From: Streptococcus suis YS161
Lineage (GTDB): Bacteria > Bacillota > Bacilli > Lactobacillales > Streptococcaceae
Length of the DNA: 64,000 nt
Assembly: GCF_002760245.1 (NCBI RefSeq)
Contig: NZ_ASCA01000059.1
Span: 62,001 to 126,000 of the forward strand
Direction: 5' to 3'
Every line of letters begins with the position of its first letter. The first letter of the stretch is position 1. Positions 16,429-25,171 of the stretch are shown piece by piece. Both the position numbers and the translations under genes were made by a program. The notes under the pieces were generated by a model. It worked only from the letters and a program-made list of their open reading frames with translations, did no database searches and was not told where the DNA came from.

Positions 16429-16452
16429 TTTACATAATTATTTTTATGTTAA
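16429..16452 (+). repeat. 24-nt AT-rich palindrome, copy 3
   Basis: Arms TTTACATAA and TTATGTTAA, at the 3' end of the GntR gene. It shares the first 11 bases with the copies at 11852 and 13534 and has the same length. Confidence 0.4.
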
Positions 16453-17147
16453 TTGTTTTCTAAATAGAATTCGAAACGTTCTCCAACATACTGACTATTT
16501 ACAAATTCAAATGCTTGACCATCTTCGAGATAAGATACTTGTTTTAGTGCGAGAATAGCCTGGTTTTTAGAAATTTGTAAATATTGAGCCACTTTTTCAT
16601 TGGCTAAACGCGCAAAAATGGTTTGTTTGCTTGTTCCAATCCGATAGCCATTATCAATGAGCGTTTGGAAGAAATGGTTGGTCACCTCTTCCTTGGGAAC
16701 GTTCTTAATCAAGCGTTCGGGAATGCTGGCTACCTCATAGACAACAGGGACATTATCAGCATAGCGAACCCGCTCCATCCGAATAACATACTCGCCACGG
16801 GATAAACCTAATTGTTCAACTTCTTTTTCATTAGGTTTGGTTCGTGTATAGGACAATAATTTGCTGCTTGGCGTCTTTCCTTGGAGTTGTACTAATTCAG
16901 TAAAGGAAGTCGTGCCTCGCATCTTTTCTTGAACCCGTGTACTGGCGACATAAGTACCGGAACCAATCTTGCGTTGTAGAATACCTTCTTCCACTAAAAG
17001 TGTGATTCCTTGACGGAGCGTCATACGAGAAACACCAAATTCATCTGCTAAATCGCGTTCACTTGGTAAACGTTGACCAATTTTCCAGATTCCGTTATCG
17101 ATTTGTTCCTTAATTTTATCGTGAATTGTGATATATGCTGCTTTCAT
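16449..17147 (-). CDS. GntR family regulator, HutC/UTRA type
   Basis: 232 residues. N-terminal winged helix (about 1-70: PSERDLADEFGVSRMTLRQGITLLVEEGILQRKIGSGTYV), then a UTRA ligand-binding domain (about 90-230) ending in FVNSQYVGERFEFYLENN. Such proteins repress genes until a sugar phosphate or similar ligand binds. AGAAAGG precedes the ATG. It is divergent from guaA, separated by 275 bases, but whether it controls guaA is unknown. Confidence 0.88.
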   Translation of the reverse strand: MKAAYITIHDKIKEQIDNGIWKIGQRLPSERDLADEFGVSRMTLRQGITLLVEEGILQRKIGSGTYVASTRVQEKMRGTTSFTELVQLQGKTPSSKLLSYTRTKPNEKEVEQLGLSRGEYVIRMERVRYADNVPVVYEVASIPERLIKNVPKEEVTNHFFQTLIDNGYRIGTSKQTIFARLANEKVAQYLQISKNQAILALKQVSYLEDGQAFEFVNSQYVGERFEFYLENN

Positions 17148-17422
17148 TTATCTAGCCTTTCTCTTCTTTCTAGTTTACCAAAAATAAAGGCGTTTGGCTA
17201 ATTCAGGCCACACTCTATTGGTAAAATTCTCCTAGGCAAACAATGAAGTCAGATTACCTAAAATAAAGTGAGTAAAAACAATAAAAATACGAACACTAAC
17301 ATTTTTATTATCACTCATAGTTTGCAAAACAGATATTTAACAAATAAAATTTGGAAAATGTTCGCTTTTATGTTAAACTAACTACTAGTATTTGAATTAT
17401 TTTCAAAACGAAAGGGAAAAAC

Positions 17423-18973
17423 ATGACAAAACAAGATGTCCAAAAAATTATTGTATTGGATTATGGTAGCCAGTACAACCAACTTATTTCACGTCGAATT
17501 CGTGAATTTGGTGTCTTTTCAGAATTGAAAAACCATAAAATTACAGCTGAGGAAGTCCGTGCTATCAATCCAATTGGTATCGTTCTCTCTGGTGGTCCAA
17601 ACTCTGTCTACGCTGAAAATGCCTTTGATATTGACCCAGAAATCTTTGAATTAGGTATTCCAATCTTGGGAATTTGCTATGGTATGCAGTTAATTACCCA
17701 TAAATTGGGTGGTAAGGTTGTTCCTGCTGGTGAGGCTGGAAATCGTGAATATGGTCAATCAAATCTCCATTTGAAAGCTGAATCAGCCTTATTTGCAAAC
17801 ACACCTGAAGAGCAATTAGTTCTGATGAGCCACGGGGATGCTGTAACTGAAATTCCTGCTGATTTCCACTTGGTGGGGCTTTCTGCTGACTGCCCTTACG
17901 CTGCCATTGAAAACACGGAACGCCGTATCTACGGTATCCAGTTCCACCCAGAAGTTCGTCATTCCGTATATGGAAACGATATTTTGAAAAACTTTGCGTT
18001 TGGTATCTGTGGAGCTAAGGGCGACTGGACAATGGAAAACTTCATCGAAACAGAAATTGAAAAAATCCGCCAGACTGTTGGGGACAAGAAAGTCTTGCTC
18101 GGTTTGTCAGGCGGTGTAGATTCATCTGTTGTTGGGGTCCTTCTTCAACGTGCTATCGGTGACCAGTTGACCTGTATCTTCGTTGACCACGGTCTTCTTC
18201 GTAAGAATGAAGGCGATCAGGTTATGGAGATGTTGGGTGGCAAGTTCGGTCTCAATATTATTCGCGTAGATGCTGCTAATCGTTTCTTGGATTTACTCGC
18301 TGGCGTATCTGACCCTGAGAAGAAACGTAAAATCATCGGTAATGAATTTGTTTACGTATTCGACGACGAAGCAAGCAAGTTGACTGATGTCGAATTCTTA
18401 GCTCAAGGAACGCTTTATACGGATATTATCGAATCGGGTACCGATACAGCAGAAACCATCAAATCACACCACAATGTTGGTGGTCTTCCAGAAGATATGC
18501 AGTTCAAGTTAATCGAGCCGCTTAATACTCTCTTTAAGGACGAAGTTCGTGCCCTCGGTACTGCTCTTGGTATGCCGGATGAAGTTGTATGGCGCCAACC
18601 ATTCCCAGGACCAGGCCTTGCCATTCGTGTCATGGGTGAAATCACAGAGGAAAAACTTCAAACTGTTCGTGAATCGGACGCAATCTTGCGTGAAGAAATT
18701 GCCAAAGCGGGTCTTGACCGTGATGTGTGGCAATATTTCACAGTCAATACTGGCGTTCGCTCCGTAGGTGTCATGGGTGATGGTCGTACCTACGACTACA
18801 CCATCGCCATCCGTGCCATCACTTCTGTTGACGGAATGACCGCTGACTTTGCCAAACTACCTTGGGATGTTCTTCAAAAAATCTCTGTCCGCATCGTAAA
18901 CGAAGTCGACCACGTCAACCGCATCGTCTATGATATCACAAGCAAACCACCAGCAACAGTTGAGTGGGAATAA
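17423..18973 (+). CDS. guaA: GMP synthase (glutamine-hydrolysing)
   Basis: 516 residues. N-terminal class I glutamine amidotransferase with nucleophile Cys85 in GICYGMQ and catalytic HPE in QFHPEV. The ATP pyrophosphatase domain has SGGVDSS near residue 229. The C-terminal dimerisation domain ends in [15 protein letters not shown]. It converts XMP to GMP. CGAAAGGG precedes the ATG. It is one of the few + strand genes right of dif and is transcribed away from the terminus. No purine riboswitch was recognised upstream. guaC, the opposing purine enzyme, is at the right edge of the window. Confidence 0.97.
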   Translation: MTKQDVQKIIVLDYGSQYNQLISRRIREFGVFSELKNHKITAEEVRAINPIGIVLSGGPNSVYAENAFDIDPEIFELGIPILGICYGMQLITHKLGGKVVPAGEAGNREYGQSNLHLKAESALFANTPEEQLVLMSHGDAVTEIPADFHLVGLSADCPYAAIENTERRIYGIQFHPEVRHSVYGNDILKNFAFGICGAKGDWTMENFIETEIEKIRQTVGDKKVLLGLSGGVDSSVVGVLLQRAIGDQLTCIFVDHGLLRKNEGDQVMEMLGGKFGLNIIRVDAANRFLDLLAGVSDPEKKRKIIGNEFVYVFDDEASKLTDVEFLAQGTLYTDIIESGTDTAETIKSHHNVGGLPEDMQFKLIEPLNTLFKDEVRALGTALGMPDEVVWRQPFPGPGLAIRVMGEITEEKLQTVRESDAILREEIAKAGLDRDVWQYFTVNTGVRSVGVMGDGRTYDYTIAIRAITSVDGMTADFAKLPWDVLQKISVRIVNEVDHVNRIVYDITSKPPATVEWE

Positions 18974-19071
18974 TATATAAGAGTAACTTTAGCTAAGAAT
19001 CCTTGATTTAACAGCATTCTAACTCCTATACAAAGCATTTAAATGAGATAAAACAGTTTGAACTGTCTCCA

Positions 19072-19101
19072 AAAGAAGCTCAAGGTTGGGCTTCTTTTTT
19101 T
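19072..19101 (+). terminator. Terminator after guaA
   Basis: AAAGAAGC and GCTTCTTT form an eight-bp stem with a T7 run. Confidence 0.8.
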
Positions 19102-19117
19102 GATAAACTGCACTCAA

Positions 19118-19155
19118 TAAAAAATCTTCCTACAAATAGTAAGAAGATTTTTATT
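19118..19155 (-). terminator. Terminator after the LPXTG surface protein gene
   Basis: AAAAATCTTC and GAAGATTTTT form a ten-bp stem flanked by A and T runs; it could work on both strands. Confidence 0.75.
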
Positions 19156-19165
19156 TTATTATGGA

Positions 19166-21595
19166 TTACCCATGTCTGCGTCTTCTTGCTCCTGCGAGAC
19201 CTAGACCTGCTAAAACAAGTCCAATACTCATCATAACGCCATTGTTTTCTGAGCCTGTATTTGGCAATGTCTTAGCCCGTTCAACACGTGAATAGGATAT
19301 TTTTTCCCCACTAGTCGTTTGTTGAACAGTTACTCCTGCCTGTGGTTTATAAACTGTCGGAGCAACAACCGTTGTTTCCTTATCGGCATTGCCCTCTTCG
19401 CCAATAACGGTTAAATCTCGCTCTTTATCAGTATCGGTTTTAACAACTGGCAAGTCTGATACTGTCTGTTCATCTTTTGGTCTTGCTTTTATAATATCAT
19501 CGATATTCAGAGCTGGTTTTTCATTAACTGTTGGTGCGTCTTTTGGTGTCGCAGTTACATCACTACCGCTAATAACTGTGTTGAACTGTTCTTGCAAAGC
19601 AAACAAGGTTGCTAGGCGGTCTGCTTCAGCTTGTGATGCTTTAGCTTTAGCTGTCAACTCTGCCAACAATGCACTTGATTCGCTCTTAGCAAGAGTCGCA
19701 TCATTCAAGCGTGCTTTGGCTGCGTCCAAGTCTGCAAGCAATTGGTCTTGAGTAGCAAGCAAGGTTTTCAATTCTGTTACCTTAGCTTGAACTGTTGCCA
19801 ATTTATCTTGAGCGACTTTCAAGTCACCCTTAGCGGTTGATAAGCTTGAAAGTGATGCTTCATATGATGCAAGAACTTGTTGCAAGTTTGCTGTTGCTGC
19901 TTTAGCATCTGCATTTGCCTTATCAAAAACGTCTTGTGCTTCTGCAATGGCTACTGTGCGTTTGGTGTTTGCAAGTGTAACATCTGTCTTCGCTTGCTCC
20001 AAGCTAGCAAGTGAGATAACCGCTTGATTCAAGGCTTCAGTTGCTTGGGCTTGTTGTGCCACGAGTGCTGATTTTTCACCTTCAAGTTTGGTTACAGCAT
20101 CTTTCAAGGCTTGACTGTTATCAACAACAGTACTTACTACGTAATTGAACGTACGTTTTGGTAAGTATTTCAGACGATTACCGTTGAAGGTCTGTGTCAA
20201 TTTGCCATTAACAACTGATTGCTCGAAATTAACTGTACGAGCATCTCCATTAGACAATAGTGCAAAATATTGAGTGTCGCCGTCGGTTGCTATACCAATA
20301 GCAATATTACCAGTGGCTTGTAACATATGAAGACGATGTCCAAAATCCACACCTACATTGTTGTAATCACTAAACCAACTAAGTATCATATTGTAAGCGA
20401 CTTCAGCGTGAGACAAATTTTTTTTCTTATTTGACCCTGCACTGGTCATATCAAAAAAGTCTTTACCTAACGACTCACCCAATCGTGACATTTCATAACC
20501 ATTCACAGGGTCTGTTAACGAACTACCATGTGAGAAATCTGTCAATAACTCTTGAGCACGCTTTTGGGTGAAAGCTACAAAGCTATCTGTCACTTTCAAT
20601 TCCAAATCTTCTTGAGTGAGACCACGGCGTGGCGTCAAGGTGATACCGTTGATGCGACGCAATTCAGCAATAACTTTCGCTGCTTCTTCTGCTACGGCCT
20701 TAGCGTCAAATACATAAGTGAATGAACCAGTTGCCTTGTATTCAGCAGCTTGTTCTGGTGTCAAAACAATTGTCTGAGTGTCTTCACCATCAAAGATAAC
20801 GGTTTCCAATTGACGGGCATAATCTGCAGGGTTCAAATCTGGGAACTGTTCACGGACAATGTCTTCCATATCACGGTCAGCACCTGTAACATCTACATAA
20901 TTGCTTGTTACAACAGTTTCTGTTACCGTTGTTGGTTTGTTATTGGCTACTGCTTCTTTTGCACTTGCCAGTTTAGCATCTGTAGCTGTGATGGCTGCTG
21001 TAGTTTGTGCCACTTCAGTTTCTTTTGTTGCAATCGTGCTCTTAGTTGCTGCGATTTGTGCTTCCACGTTTTCAGCAGTTACAACTGGTTGAGCTTTTGC
21101 TTCTTCCAATTTTGCTGATGCTTGTGCTTCTGCAGTCTTAGCCGCATCTGCAACTGCTTGTGCTTTTACAACGTCACCTTCTTGTGATGCAACAACTTCT
21201 TCTGCTTTTGCTACAGCTGTTTGTGCGTCTGTTACGGCTTTAGTTTGAGTAGCAACTTCAGCTTCAGCTGCTGGAAGTGCTTCTTGAGCAGTTGATGCTT
21301 TGGCAACAGCTTCAGTCAAGTCTTCAACAGCTTTTGTTTCAGTAGCAATGGTTTCACCCGTAGCCTTATCAACGGCTTCTTGTGTCTTGACAGCTTCTGC
21401 GTCTGCAGATGCTACTTCTTTAGCTTGCTCTACTTGTTCAGCAGAAATAGTGGTAGGTGTTGCGGTAACTACAGTTTCAGTAGATTCAGTAACAGGTGTT
21501 ACGATTTCTTCAGCATTAACCTGAAGATGAGTTGCTGATGCACCGATGGCGACAGTTACAGCAAGAGATCCGACAACTTTTTTTGGTCTTCTCAT
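19166..21595 (-). CDS. LPXTG surface protein, SEC10/PgrA surface-exclusion type
   Basis: 809 residues. Signal peptide (MRRPKKVVGSLAVTVAIGASA, cut about residue 28), a Thr/Val-rich stretch, an alanine-rich coiled coil (about 50-210), a globular region (about 300-490) with HGSSLTDPVNGYEMSRLGESL and HRLHMLQATGNIAIGI resembling the CAP-like part of PgrA proteins, a second coiled coil (about 500-660), a linker, LPNTG at about 777-781, a hydrophobic helix and RRRRHG. Sortase should anchor it to the wall. Relatives on conjugative plasmids reduce uptake from similar donors or act as adhesins. A perfect palindrome lies just past its promoter and an XRE regulator is divergent. Confidence 0.82.
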   Translation of the reverse strand: MRRPKKVVGSLAVTVAIGASATHLQVNAEEIVTPVTESTETVVTATPTTISAEQVEQAKEVASADAEAVKTQEAVDKATGETIATETKAVEDLTEAVAKASTAQEALPAAEAEVATQTKAVTDAQTAVAKAEEVVASQEGDVVKAQAVADAAKTAEAQASAKLEEAKAQPVVTAENVEAQIAATKSTIATKETEVAQTTAAITATDAKLASAKEAVANNKPTTVTETVVTSNYVDVTGADRDMEDIVREQFPDLNPADYARQLETVIFDGEDTQTIVLTPEQAAEYKATGSFTYVFDAKAVAEEAAKVIAELRRINGITLTPRRGLTQEDLELKVTDSFVAFTQKRAQELLTDFSHGSSLTDPVNGYEMSRLGESLGKDFFDMTSAGSNKKKNLSHAEVAYNMILSWFSDYNNVGVDFGHRLHMLQATGNIAIGIATDGDTQYFALLSNGDARTVNFEQSVVNGKLTQTFNGNRLKYLPKRTFNYVVSTVVDNSQALKDAVTKLEGEKSALVAQQAQATEALNQAVISLASLEQAKTDVTLANTKRTVAIAEAQDVFDKANADAKAATANLQQVLASYEASLSSLSTAKGDLKVAQDKLATVQAKVTELKTLLATQDQLLADLDAAKARLNDATLAKSESSALLAELTAKAKASQAEADRLATLFALQEQFNTVISGSDVTATPKDAPTVNEKPALNIDDIIKARPKDEQTVSDLPVVKTDTDKERDLTVIGEEGNADKETTVVAPTVYKPQAGVTVQQTTSGEKISYSRVERAKTLPNTGSENNGVMMSIGLVLAGLGLAGARRRRHG

Positions 21596-21622
21596 ATGAT
21601 TCCCCTCTTAATTATTTTTTAT

Positions 21623-21640
21623 GAACAAAAATTTTTGTTC
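21623..21640 (-). promoter_or_regulatory. Perfect 18-bp palindromic operator of the surface protein
   Basis: GAACAAAAATTTTTGTTC, a perfect palindrome. On the - strand it begins seven bases after the TATAAT at 21646-21651, so it covers about +1 to +18. A related partial copy (AGAACAATTTTTGTG) lies between the -35 and -10. The arrangement suggests repression, most simply by the XRE protein encoded divergently at 21765. Confidence 0.7.
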
Positions 21641-21645
21641 AAGTC

Positions 21646-21675
21646 TATTATAGCACAAAAATTGTTCTGTACGCA
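21646..21675 (-). promoter_or_regulatory. Promoter of the LPXTG surface protein gene
   Basis: On the - strand, -35 TTGCGT, an 18-bp spacer and -10 TATAAT. The spacer contains a second operator-like sequence. The ribosome site is AGAGGGG before the ATG. Confidence 0.65.
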
Positions 21676-21764
21676 AAATAATAATGAATATTTAGTCTAA
21701 AGACTGGTTATATTCGCTCTTATTTCCTCGTATCATTTAGATAGTAATGAGGGAGTGAAATCAA

Positions 21765-22079
21765 ATGACATTAAAACAATATATCGGTACTCGTGTTCGC
21801 CAAATTCGAAAAGCAAAAAATCTGAGCCAGCAACAGTTAAGTGAAAAAGCGGAGGTCGGAATAGACTATATTTCCAACCTCGAAACAAAAGGTTCAAATA
21901 TAAAAGTTGATACTCTTGAAAAAATCATTTCTGCTCTTGAAATTGAAGTATCTGATTTTTTTCAAGTAGTGGATTCAACAACAAATTACAATGTATTGAA
22001 CGAGTTAAACAAACTTCCAATCAAGAAACGTGAAGAACTGGAAGAAATTATTCTACTGATGATAAAATCTCTCCAATAA
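21765..22079 (+). CDS. XRE family transcriptional regulator
   Basis: 104 residues. Helix-turn-helix at about 6-60: LGTRVRQIRKAKNLSQQQLSEKAEV-like pattern with GIDYISNLETKGSNIKVDTLEKII. The C-terminal 40 residues look like a small dimerisation helix pair. GAGGGAGTG precedes the start. It is divergent from the LPXTG gene across 169 bases that contain the palindromic operator. Control of the surface protein is inferred from this layout. Confidence 0.85.
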   Translation: MTLKQYIGTRVRQIRKAKNLSQQQLSEKAEVGIDYISNLETKGSNIKVDTLEKIISALEIEVSDFFQVVDSTTNYNVLNELNKLPIKKREELEEIILLMIKSLQ

Positions 22080-22097
22080 GGATAGAAAAGTACAAAA

Positions 22098-22137
22098 AAA
22101 GGCTTTAGCTAGTATTTATATGCTAACTAAGGCCTTT
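22098..22137 (-). terminator. Hairpin after the XRE gene
   Basis: AAAGGC...TTAGCTAG pairs with CTAACTAAGGCCTTT around TATTTATATG. The T run is on the - strand, so as a + strand terminator for the XRE gene it is weak; it may serve both directions. Confidence 0.5.
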
Positions 22138-22281
22138 CCTGTCGTAAACTTAGAATTTATATACTTGTGTAACCGTTTAATATGGTACCTTAAGGAACTT
22201 TTGTCCTGTTCTTGTTTCAGTTTACTATATTTTTCGTTTAACAAATTAAACATTTTTGTGGATTTGAAAAATATTTTTTGT

Positions 22282-22287
22282 TATACT
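22282..22287 (+). promoter_or_regulatory. -10 box of a probable leaderless gene
   Basis: TATACT, six bases before the ATG at 22294. No ribosome site is present. The -35 is not clear (TTGTGG lies 20 bases upstream). Confidence 0.45.
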
Positions 22288-22293
22288 TGTGTT

Positions 22294-23151
22294 ATGAAAA
22301 CATCAACACTTGGAAAGTTACTAGAATTACCAAATTTTCACCACTTCTACACCGTTCCAATTAGAGAAAATACGGAGTCTTCTGGAAATTATATAATTGT
22401 TTTTGAACAGGACAAGCAACCTGTATTTGTTGATTTGAAAAATGAGACTGGTCACACTCGTGAGGTACGCTTTGCCAGTCATTTTGACAGCGCCGGTCTT
22501 CTGGTTGGATTAGGAGCCATTCCTATCAATTATTGGCCTACCTGCCAGATTCTTGGTGTGAAGAAAAATAATAATCGACGAGGACTTAGTCTATCTAGTC
22601 TGATGGATGGTTATGGACGTCTACCTATTTTTAAGGAAATGGCAGAGCGTTATAGAGCGCGTGGACAATCAACCATTTATGACCCCTACCGTTATTCATA
22701 TACTATTGATGAAAAGAAGGTTATTAAGGATAATCAATTAACCCTTATTCCAAAGAAAGAATACGAAAAGATAAAAGATTTCCATCCTTTTTTGCAAACA
22801 AAGCATGGAAATGTTTATGCAGTTCCTTGTTTCTATCAAGACAGAAAACGAAATCAGATTACTAAAATCTATATTATGGGCTGGTACTTTTATGAGAAGC
22901 AATTAAAAATATCTTGGAAACCTTCTCATTCTCGTAAAAGCCGCTGGCGTTCTTCTCTTGTTTCAGTTGATAAATTATCGGACCGCTTCTTTTTTCAAGG
23001 AGAATTGTATAAAAAAGGAAACTATCCAGTGTTCCTGGAAGATCTAACAATAAAAAATAAGGCCTACCAACATCGCCTAGATAGGGAGTTTGCAGCCTTT
23101 TTAAGCATTATTGAAGAACAAAAACAGAGAGCACAGCTCCGTGTTAAATAG
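22294..23151 (+). CDS. Unrecognised protein, probably leaderless mRNA
   Basis: 285 residues from MKTSTLGKLLELPNFHHFY. The frame stays open upstream to 22120, but that part reads as Cys/Leu/Phe-rich noise and overlaps the promoter, so the downstream ATG is preferred. The protein is soluble and basic, rich in Tyr, Arg and Lys (KKNNNRRGLSLSSLMDGYGRLP, KPSHSRKSRWRSS), with no signal peptide or known motif. The basic nature would fit nucleic acid binding, but I do not recognise a family. It lies in the accessory patch and is convergent with a HIRAN gene. Confidence 0.65.
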   Translation: MKTSTLGKLLELPNFHHFYTVPIRENTESSGNYIIVFEQDKQPVFVDLKNETGHTREVRFASHFDSAGLLVGLGAIPINYWPTCQILGVKKNNNRRGLSLSSLMDGYGRLPIFKEMAERYRARGQSTIYDPYRYSYTIDEKKVIKDNQLTLIPKKEYEKIKDFHPFLQTKHGNVYAVPCFYQDRKRNQITKIYIMGWYFYEKQLKISWKPSHSRKSRWRSSLVSVDKLSDRFFFQGELYKKGNYPVFLEDLTIKNKAYQHRLDREFAAFLSIIEEQKQRAQLRVK

Positions 23152-23171
23152 AAAATGGGTAGGTTGGGAAA

Positions 23172-23525
23172 TTACCGACTATCATTTTTACGATTATCTT
23201 TTAGTTTTACAACGACTCGAAACTGGCGATCAGGATGATTTTCTGTATTGGACATCTGAATACGTGCTTCTAGAATATCGCCGTGTCCAAAATAGATTAA
23301 GCGACTGATTAGTGAGTTTTTATCCGATGGGATATATCCTAACTTTGTGCCCTGATAAAAGATTGCTACAGCTTCTGAGTCATGTGGGTTTGAAGGCTCT
23401 CCGACTAGCTGAACAGGTGTTCCTGGCTTGAGTTGGTCGATTACATCTAGTCCATCATAGTAGGCAAAGGCTGCCAAATGAAAATCATGCACATTGCGTG
23501 TTGGTTCAAATGATGTGAATGTCAT
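23172..23525 (-). CDS. Stand-alone HIRAN domain protein
   Basis: 117 residues. The HIRAN pattern is visible: FHLAAFAYYDGLDVIDQLKPGTPVQLVGEPSNPHDSEAVAIFYQGTKLGYIPSDKN, with the conserved NPxDxxA and G(Y/W)(I/L)P. HIRAN domains bind the 3' end of DNA in HLTF-type helicases; stand-alone bacterial copies are of unclear role, thought linked to stalled or damaged DNA. GGAGG precedes the ATG. It may share a transcript with nothing else; the lipoprotein starting downstream at 24296 runs toward it. Confidence 0.82.
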   Translation of the reverse strand: MTFTSFEPTRNVHDFHLAAFAYYDGLDVIDQLKPGTPVQLVGEPSNPHDSEAVAIFYQGTKLGYIPSDKNSLISRLIYFGHGDILEARIQMSNTENHPDRQFRVVVKLKDNRKNDSR

Positions 23526-23546
23526 GTCTAACCTCCTAGTGAATCA

Positions 23547-24296
23547 TTATGGTTGATAAACAATTTGATAATCTGCATTGATAATAACACCGTTTTGGTA
23601 AATAGTGTAACGGGCATTATCATCGCCTTCCAAAACATTATAAGGAATAGATTCGGTGCGCGTGTAGTTTCCTTCAATGACGCGCCAATTGTTTTCGCCT
23701 AAAATTGAGTTGGCATAATCAATCGTTTTTGGTCCACTATCCAACTGTACGCCTGTTTCAGTATTTTTTAATGGGTCTATACCGCTAGTGGCTGAATTGG
23801 TCAAGCGATAATAGACATCTACCACGTCTGCTGTTGTTTCTTGGCTTATTACAATCATTCTATCGCGCGTAGAGTCAGTAGTGTCTGTCTCAGTTGTATT
23901 TGCTTGTGTTCCTTTGGGAATCATTAATAGTGTTACATCGCCAATCGTTGCGTCTACATAGCCTGTTTCAAAAATTCCATCAGTTATTTTTCCGCGGCCA
24001 AGTAAGGACTGGCTATCTGCTACTAATCCTTTGCTATTGAAGACTAGTGAATTTCCTTGGCTATTTTGCCAGGTGCCTAGTATACTATCGTAATTGCCTT
24101 GCATTAGAGCATCTATATCCATAGAACTAAGAGAAATCTCACGTTGGATTGTTGATGACGTGCTTGTATTGGCATTAGAAACCTGGGTATCAGCAGTTGA
24201 GGTACTTGCGAAACTGCCCTTCTTTTCAGTTTGACAGGCAGAAAGCGACATGATAGTGAGCAAGCCAAGAGCGAGTGCTAAATATTTTCTGTTCAT
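23547..24296 (-). CDS. Lipoprotein with DUF6287-like domain
   Basis: 249 residues. Lipoprotein signal with lipobox LSAC (Cys about residue 21), a low-complexity Ser/Thr linker to about residue 55, then MDIDALMQGNYDSILGTWQNSQGNSLVFNSKG, the DUF6287 pattern of Streptococcus lipoproteins. A second beta-rich part covers about 160-249. It sits 21 bases before the HIRAN gene, with the SDR gene just upstream. Function unknown; surface exposed. Confidence 0.78.
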   Translation of the reverse strand: MNRKYLALALGLLTIMSLSACQTEKKGSFASTSTADTQVSNANTSTSSTIQREISLSSMDIDALMQGNYDSILGTWQNSQGNSLVFNSKGLVADSQSLLGRGKITDGIFETGYVDATIGDVTLLMIPKGTQANTTETDTTDSTRDRMIVISQETTADVVDVYYRLTNSATSGIDPLKNTETGVQLDSGPKTIDYANSILGENNWRVIEGNYTRTESIPYNVLEGDDNARYTIYQNGVIINADYQIVYQP

Positions 24297-24312
24297 TCTA
24301 GCTATCTCCCCT

Positions 24313-25074
24313 CTAATCTCTATGAATAGTAAAGCCAGTTGCCTGTTTGGTTGCCATAATGGTCATATCAGAAATCTGCACATGTGCAGGTTGATTTGCA
24401 ACAAATAGAGTACAGCTGGCAATATCATTTGCTTGAAGAGCATCAATTCCTTGATAGACTGTCGCTGCTCTCTCTTTATCTCCATGAAAACGGACTTGGC
24501 TAAAATCAGTCTCAACGATACCGAGTTGTAACGTAGTTACCTTGATATTTTTATCAATCGTGTCAATACGGATCCCGTCTGAAAGCATCTTGACAGCTGA
24601 TTTGGTTGCAGCATAGACAGCAGCTCCTGCATAGGCGTAAATACCAGCCGTTGATCCAATATTGATAATATGCCCCTCATTATTTTCAACCATTTGTGGC
24701 AATAACTGACGTGTCACAGTTAGTAATCCTTTAATATTGGTATCAATCATTGTCATCATGTCAGTCAAATCATAGTCTTGGAATTTGTCTAATCCCAATG
24801 CCAGACCAGCATTGTTTACCAAAATATGAATTTGTCCAACTTCTTCTAAGATTTTTTGACAATTTACAATTGTTTGTTCCATATTCGTAATATCAAATGA
24901 ATGAACTGATACCTGAACATGGTATTGCTTTTCAATATCTTGCTTAATTTCTTCTAGTTTGTCCAATCTTCGTCCTGTAATGATGATATTATCACCATTA
25001 GCAGCAAACACATAAGCGATTGCTTTGCCAATGCCACTACTTGCACCTGTAATCAATACATTTCGTTTCATCAC
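24313..25074 (-). CDS. Short-chain dehydrogenase/reductase
   Basis: 253 residues. NAD(P)-binding GASSGIGKA at about 9-17, NNAG near 89, catalytic Ser in NIGSTAG and YAATK (Tyr-x-x-x-Lys) near 155. The Arg-rich GRRLDK after beta 2 suggests NADP preference. Classical SDR of the YdfG type, acting on small hydroxy acids or carbonyls; the substrate is not evident. Start chosen at MMKRN or the next Met. Confidence 0.88.
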   Translation of the reverse strand: MMKRNVLITGASSGIGKAIAYVFAANGDNIIITGRRLDKLEEIKQDIEKQYHVQVSVHSFDITNMEQTIVNCQKILEEVGQIHILVNNAGLALGLDKFQDYDLTDMMTMIDTNIKGLLTVTRQLLPQMVENNEGHIINIGSTAGIYAYAGAAVYAATKSAVKMLSDGIRIDTIDKNIKVTTLQLGIVETDFSQVRFHGDKERAATVYQGIDALQANDIASCTLFVANQPAHVQISDMTIMATKQATGFTIHRD

Positions 25075-25135
25075 TCTGTCTCCTATTCTCTTTATTATAC
25101 TACAATTTTACCTAGTTTGTAAAAATGCTGTAGTT

Positions 25136-25163
25136 AAAAACTCATCAGATTTCCGATGAGTTT
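25136..25163 (-). terminator. Terminator after the lysozyme-like gene
   Basis: AAACTCATC and GATGAGTTT form a nine-bp stem followed by T residues on the - strand. Confidence 0.8.
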
Positions 25164-25171
25164 GATAGGTA

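Noticed and set aside
17148-17422. Purine riboswitch before guaA
   Set aside because: No three-way junction with the conserved purine loop sequences could be drawn in the 275 bases; only A/T-rich promoter-like sequence seen.
23111-23308. 65-codon + strand frame after the unknown gene
   Set aside because: Lies antisense to the HIRAN gene and overlaps the end of the unknown gene; no ribosome site.
19166-23525. Prophage or complete integrative element
   Set aside because: No integrase (XerS is the housekeeping recombinase), no relaxase, portal, terminase or att repeats found.
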